Part shown: piece after piece, positions 59,264 to 64,000 of the stretch
Numbering within the stretch: position 1 is the stretch's first letter
Layout: every line of letters starts with the position of its first letter
NCBI RefSeq assembly: GCF_000143415.4
Contig: NW_003314304.1
Location: 1,038,561 to 1,102,560, forward strand
Reading direction: 5' to 3'
Source of the DNA: Selaginella moellendorffii
Lineage: Eukaryota > Streptophyta > Lycopodiopsida > Selaginellales > Selaginellaceae
DNA length: 64,000 nucleotides
Notes under the pieces: model-generated
Seen by the model: the letters and a program-made list of their open reading frames with translations, nothing else
Told to the model about the DNA's origin: nothing
Databases searched by the model: none
Translations under genes and position numbers: made by a program

Positions 59264-59855
59264 CTTTCAAGAGAATTAAGTGACAACTCAAACCTAGATT
59301 TCAAGAAAGCTACCTCCATTGTCTCCAGTATTGCCACAAAGTTAATGTTGAGTTCCTGCAATTGTCACAAAGTTCACAGCCAATATTCTTTCAGTAAAGA
59401 TCACGGACAACGTTAGGCAAGTAGAGAATCCACCAGGGAAAAAAGATGAAAAAATAAACCTGAAAGGATGAAAGGAGACATACCTCTGAATAAATCCTTG
59501 ATAACAGTTGCTTGAGAAGCAAGAGCGTATCTTCGTCATCATCGTCGACGATTCCCTTCACTTCGGCGATTTTCCTCGCACCGCTTAGAATTTGGCCTCC
59601 ATCGAAGAGCTCTTTCCCAGCTAGCAAGCGATCACGGACCTCGACGGTGGATATCACCACTTCCGAAGCCACCCTCAGCTCTATCCTGTTCCCCTTCACC
59701 TCCGCCGAGAGCTTCCACAGCTTGGGATCGAAGGAAGTAGCCCCGATCCGGAGCGACGAATCGTCCACATCCAATGCAGCGGTGCTAGCGCGATGAGCGA
59801 GCTCTGTAATCTCTCTGTAGCGCCTCTTCATGGTCTCGAAGACGCGATCCTTCAT
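59264..59855 (-). CDS. Unknown spliced gene between the lectins (5' exons)
   Basis: Exon 1 59855-59484 starts MKDRVFETMKRRYREITELAHRA, is GC-rich and ends ...LSRIYSE at donor GAG|GTATGTC. Exon 2 59355-59264 (ELNINFVAILETMEVAFLKSRFELSLNSLE) follows a TTGCAG acceptor and ends at AAAG|GTACTT, phase-compatible. A third exon may begin near 59020 (STQVRHAILRLLKMKAIEL), but this is weak. An acidic run VDDDDED and predicted helices are visible; I do not recognise the family. Codon use is much more GC-rich than in the flanking lectin genes, as for an ordinary conserved host gene. Confidence 0.55.
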
Positions 59856-60180
59856 TTCCTCTCACCTGCATTCTCTCCGCTCTGGAGATCCATTGTCTTG
59901 GCATGAGCGTAGTCGATGCCCGAGCTCCTCCATTTCTTCCCTGTATTTGGACCTTTTGCATCCTTGGGGACAGGGCATCGAGCCCGTGACGTTTCGGTGG
60001 AATGAAAACATAGATTGCGAAGAATCGATGGATGGAGCGGCGAGCGTAGAGAGGCACAGAAAAACACAAGGATCAGTGAATGATCTAATCTCTACAAGAT
60101 AAAGAAAAGAAAGAAGCCATAGCTCCAGTTACCCGGCTTAGATATAATGTAGTTAGTTAGTTAACATTTCTGAAAGTATT

Positions 60181-61104
60181 TCAGCCATTAGTAATAGCAT
60201 CCCATGCCACATAAGATGCGCCATTGCTCAATTGATAACCATAGAGTACCAGATTACCATATCCTTCAAGAATGAGCTTTGCGTTAACTATGCAATGAGG
60301 TTGTGGCTGGCAGTAGAGATTGAGTGCCCAAATTGGAGTATTACTGATGTCTTTGATTACTAAATTGCCATCTAGTTGAAAATGTAAATAGCAACTTTTA
60401 CCTTTGTTTATAGTGTTGCTAGCCCAATTTATTTCTCTTTTATTATATAAAACAAAGTTGCAATCAAATTGCATAATAGCAGTAAATTCTTTGGCCGATA
60501 AAAATTCTCCAGGTGCTAGTGTAGAACCTTTAACTTTTGGACCATTAATTAAGGAGCTTCTAAAAGTGTTACATATGCCATGATTACCTTCAAAATAAAA
60601 GGGTAACTTGGATTGTGAAAGTTCATCATGTCTATTTAAATCAATTGTTTTGTATTCTATATATATAGGCCCAACATATGCTTCCAAACTTTTCCATCCA
60701 TTGTTTAAGACTTCATTTAAAAGTTTTGAACTGATGTCACCTAAAGCTCTTATTATAAATACTTGCTTTAAGTCACGGTTATCATCAATAGTACATTTAC
60801 CAATCCACATTCGGACAATAATTTTATAAGAAGATATATTGATTACTTTACCACCAAGGTTAATATTATAGTTAAGAATTACATCTGGTCCAAGAATTGC
60901 CATTTTCTTACCAAACTCATGAATCAAGTCAGCAATAGCTGATTTTAGCAAGGTGTATGCAATAGAATTTGGAAATTGATTTATTCCATCATAATTTCGA
61001 AATTTAATAGTTCCAATACCCAAAGGGTAATTAACTTCATTAAATGCAAATGTAGTGGTGTAAATTACAAACAAAATAAATAAAGTATAAAGTTTAAAAT
61101 CCAT
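60181..61104 (-). CDS. Secreted bulb-type (GNA-like) lectin domain protein, paralogue
   Basis: Intact frame; I prefer the ATG at 61104 (MDFKLYTLFILFVIYTTTFA, a good signal peptide) over the in-frame ATG at 61164, which only adds a Tyr-rich extension. It aligns along its length with the protein at 57897: RNYDGINQFPNSIAYTLLKS, HEFGKKMAILG, IVRMWIGKCTI, SLEAYVGPIYIEYK, then the lectin repeats MQFDCNFVLY (intact QxDxNxVxY), FQLDGNLVIK and LEGYGNLVLY, and the same ending, WDAITNG. No intron. Upstream 61105-61160 is a TATATA-rich stretch that could contain the promoter. Tandem same-strand duplication with one unrelated gene between. Confidence 0.85.
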   Translation of the reverse strand: MDFKLYTLFILFVIYTTTFAFNEVNYPLGIGTIKFRNYDGINQFPNSIAYTLLKSAIADLIHEFGKKMAILGPDVILNYNINLGGKVINISSYKIIVRMWIGKCTIDDNRDLKQVFIIRALGDISSKLLNEVLNNGWKSLEAYVGPIYIEYKTIDLNRHDELSQSKLPFYFEGNHGICNTFRSSLINGPKVKGSTLAPGEFLSAKEFTAIMQFDCNFVLYNKREINWASNTINKGKSCYLHFQLDGNLVIKDISNTPIWALNLYCQPQPHCIVNAKLILEGYGNLVLYGYQLSNGASYVAWDAITNG

Positions 61105-62339
61105 TAAAAATATCCAAAACAAAACATATATATATAGATATAGATATACATATATATAAAACAAGAAAATGTATAGAAATTAATATAGTCGACTATTACT
61201 TCTTATCTCTATCAATAAGAAAACAGCCAAAACAGCCAAAATAATAGTAAATAAAATTAAAATACATTTCTCTATAAAATATAAAGTTCATAAATTGACA
61301 TTTTAGATATATAATAAAACATACATTAAATAAATATGAAAGTATTACGTTTATTTAGGAGCATGACATTGATAAAATATTTATCACCATTTTTTAATCA
61401 TAGTGATAAGCTTATAATATAATATTAATATTAAATCATATATATCTAGATTATGGTCTAAACCAGATTTAATTCTAATTTAGCATCAATTCCAAATATG
61501 ACAGGTTTGATAATTCTTTCTACATTCAACTTTGAGTCTTGAGATAATATAGAGTCATTAAGATTTTTGTATAACAATAAGACCCTTAGTCTCAACTCAA
61601 TAGAGCTAATTGACTTGCTGAGCATCGAATCAGTTGTAACATTTATGTTTCTCTCCATATTTTAAAAACAAACACAAATATAATACATCATAATTCTGAA
61701 AAAATTCTTACTATTTTTATTTCTCATATAACTTTAATATTTTAAGTATTAGAATAGAGGCTTATATATGGTACAAAAATATGGTTTTGGGGAGGTGTCA
61801 GAAAATTCAAGACACACGTATGTTTTGAAATGTTTAAACACTCATAAAATAATATTTGAAAGCCATGTATGCCATGCATAAACTCTCAATCCATGTTAGT
61901 TTATATCTTTGTATTTTGTCTTTTAATTTTTACTTTTTGCTCTAGATTGCAATACGAGGGATTGGGAATAATCATTGCTATGCAAGCACTTGATAATGGA
62001 TCCACTATACTTCTTCTTTATTTTTTGTGTACACTAAACTAGGGTTATGTTTTGTTAAATGGGCACTCCCTACTATTAAATTGAACAATAAAAAGTATTT
62101 TTTATTGTCTTGTTGTTAAAAAAAGGTATTACTCTAATAGCATAATCAGATGCATGGACTTGGATCATAAAATCTTTACTCCAGTTTGTTGGGAAAAAAT
62201 TAATACTTTAGTAAGTGATTCTTTGAGCATGTCAAAAGTGAGTTGACAGACTTGAGTCCACTTGTATAATTGATATTACTTAAGAAACTTGGTGAGACAA
62301 TCTTTAATTAATCCTCTCTTTATAATAGCCTATTTTACC
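61105..62339. other. AT-rich spacer
   Basis: Very AT-rich. The only ORF of note (61458-61658, minus, MERNINVTTDSMLSKSISS...) has no recognisable domain and I do not annotate it as a gene. The segment next to 61104 probably holds the lectin promoter. Confidence 0.5.
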
Positions 62340-63273
62340 TAAGAAACTTTATAGTTTTATGAGTTCAATGGGTGGTTATATGTTGTGTAAAGAACCAACT
62401 CCCCAAGGTGTTGAAGGTTAAAAAATCCCTGAAAGCACGACCAAAATAATAAAGAGTTCATCAGATGAGATCGAGTCTAAGATCGAGTCAAGACCGACTC
62501 TAAGACCGAGTTTGAAACAGAGTCCAAGATCGAGTCCAAGACCGACTCTGAGACTGAGTTCAAGATCGAGTCCAAGACCAAGATCGAGACAGAGTCTGAG
62601 ATTGAGTCTGAGACAAAGTTCGAGGTCAGGTCTGAGATCAAGTCCGAGATTAAGTCCGAGACTGAGTCCAAGATTTAGTCCGAGATCGAGTTTGAGACTA
62701 AGTCCGAATACTAATATAGGTCGTGGGGTGAAAGCCCAAAGCATGTGTCTCCCAAGGGGGGAGGCAGGGGGATGCAGGGGGTTCCAAAAGTATAGTAGGG
62801 ATAGTGAGGTCCAGGAACCAGTTTTGAAGGAACTCTCGAGTGGTGCTTCCAAACTAACTTGAGGTTGAGAGTGGGGCTTAGAGGCCTTGAGTGGGAGTGA
62901 GCATGGACTCGAGTGGTGCCGAAGAGGCCACTCAAGGAAGTGCTCAAAGCAGCTCCCACTCCAGGTAGGGAAACCAACTGTGGTGCTCCCAGCTCATGTG
63001 GAGTGATGCTTCATTTGAGTACCTTGCGGCTCATTGGTCCTCACCCCTTCCTAGGGACTTGGGCCTTCCCTTCAGGATGGAAGTGGGGGAGTAAAGGTAC
63101 CCATATCAAGCCATTAGGCCACAGTGTTTCCCCTCGGTGCCCCGAAGCAAGTGTTTCACCCATGGTTTGGGATTTAAAGGGTCCCATGATCAAGTCTTGT
63201 TGTACTAAGGGATGTTAGGAACCTGGAGGCTTTGTGTGCTTTCCTGCTTATGCTTGTGGGGAGTGTAGCCAAA
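62340..63273 (+). repeat. LTR-derived repeat with GAGTCCAAGATC minisatellite
   Basis: 62395-62470 repeats 17140-17220, and 62925-63270 repeats 19080-19430 (AAGTGGGGGAGTAAAGGTAC, GGTCCCATGATCAAG). Between them (62467-62705) is a 12-bp-type array (GATCGAGTCCAAGACCGAG). Leu/Asp-rich ORFs here are repeat by-products. Confidence 0.65.
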
Positions 63274-63494
63274 CCTTAAGTTTGAAGAGGATTAGAAGAG
63301 AATTTGAGAATCTATGGATGGATAGTTAATGCTTTATTGCTCATGTAGTGAGTTGCTGAAACCAAGTGGGACCAAATAGAAGCTAGTACAATAGGCAGGA
63401 ACCTTGGCGAGGGAACTTAACTAAAGCCAAGGCTATAATGGTCTGATATACAAGGTAAGCTAGCAAATTGAAAAGGAAAAATTTATGGCTTACA
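63274..63494 (+). repeat. Gypsy 5' LTR
   Basis: TGAAGAGG...TTACA, 221 bp by my reading. It is followed at 63495-63510 by ATTTTGTATCGGAGC, a primer-site-like sequence. It matches 14627-14812 inverted, and its left edge coincides with the end of homology to the older repeat at 19430. Confidence 0.6.
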
Positions 63495-63553
63495 ATTTTG
63501 TATCGGAGCATTTTCCTCAGTTCTAATGAAAGATAGAGGCGGATTGTTGGGAG

Positions 63554-64000
63554 ATGGCAAAGGTAGGGCATAAAAGAACTAAGGCAGAAATAGAACCTCC
63601 TTCAGAGCTGGAGCCTCTAGTCGAACAAGAACCTATGAATGAGGAATCCTTGCATGAGGAGGATTCTAGTGATGAAACTTCCAAATAGGAGTCCAATGGT
63701 GAAGTTTAGTTATCCAAGGCTCAAGTGGATGTTCTAGAAGGTCAATTGCCACAAACCAATGCCCTACTAGAGACTCTCGTATGCAAGTTAAAACGTGACA
63801 AGAAGTGGAAGAAAAAACAAAAGACTGCAGATATTGGCATAGACCCTTTGGTGAGAACTGAAGCGGAACCAAACAAGGTCAAACAAACTAAAATGGAATT
63901 TATCCATTAAGCAGTTTCCAAATACAAACCAAAGCCCCCACTAGTCTTCAAAGGAGTGAATGACTATAAAGTGGTGAAGGATTGGTTTTACGATATAGAG
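63554..64000 (+). pseudogene. Gypsy gag, 5' part (cut by window end)
   Basis: ATG at 63554 (MAKVGHKRTKAEIEPPSELEPLVEQE). It continues through LKRDKKWKKKQKTADI to KPPLVFKGVNDYKVVKDWFYDIE at the window edge. It is the same gag family as 12969-14626. Stops at about 63686, 63707 and 63908 make it a pseudogene. The LTR and primer site lie directly upstream. Confidence 0.7.

Overview
The window is nuclear DNA of a land plant. It has spliced genes, TTTAGGG-type telomere-like repeats, Ty3/gypsy retrotransposons with PBS sites resembling initiator-Met tRNA, and a pair of bulb-type (GNA-like) lectin genes. Nearly every intron I can place is 38-57 nt, which recalls a lycophyte such as Selaginella; that placement is inference, since no marker gene is present. 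Most of the window is nested mobile DNA in AT-rich sequence. Only the right-hand 57.9-61.1 kb holds intact host-type genes.

Left part (0-13 kb): a miniature LTR element (14-408), then a decayed multi-exon gene (572-794 plus 7229-10074) encoding a ParB-like domain followed by a beta-class DNA-methyltransferase-like domain. The gene is split in its first exon by a 6.4-kb Mutator-like non-autonomous element (795-7228) that contains a GC-rich, palindromic 96-bp satellite. A small unknown gene is tandemly duplicated at 10.5-11.85 kb, and another Mutator-type terminal repeat ends at 12968. Next (13-23.3 kb) come gypsy fragments in both orientations, LTR-derived direct repeats with CTCGGACTCCAT-like minisatellites, and a further retrotransposon fragment.

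Core (23.3-53.4 kb): two copies of an apparently undescribed DNA element of about 12.5 kb lie in inverted orientation (copy 1 23327-36003, copy 2 41022-53447). Each copy has TIRs of about 24 bp and a probable 3-bp target duplication (GTA; TTT). Each carries two divergent genes. Gene A encodes a DUF7869-type protein, the candidate DDE-like transposase. Gene B has 11 exons and encodes about 1643 aa: ParB-like fold, degenerate methyltransferase-like region, acidic/NLS linker, Pro-rich repeats and an FCP1/NIF-type HAD domain. A 22-bp palindrome (arms ATGGCRTG and CAYGCCAT around a 6-base centre) occurs more than 20 times in each copy and nowhere else in the window. It sits in the intergenic region, inside ultrashort introns, in coding exons and near the ends. 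Both copies are pseudogenised, almost entirely by C-to-T nonsense changes at different sites.

Copy 2 sits inside a chromodomain Ty3/gypsy element (38948-56886) bounded by 361-bp LTRs and an AATCT target duplication. Removing copy 2 and one TTT restores the frame between its RNase H and integrase regions. Right part: two paralogous lectin genes (57.9-58.8 and 60.2-61.1 kb) flank a small unknown spliced gene (59.3-59.9 kb). The window then returns to LTR-derived repeats and ends inside the gag of a gypsy element.

How the parts may work together (inference): the ParB-methyltransferase architecture appears in two unrelated-looking loci here, and in one of them beside a dense array of palindromes. 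That suggests a eukaryotic mobile element that marks or recognises its own DNA through parS-like sites.
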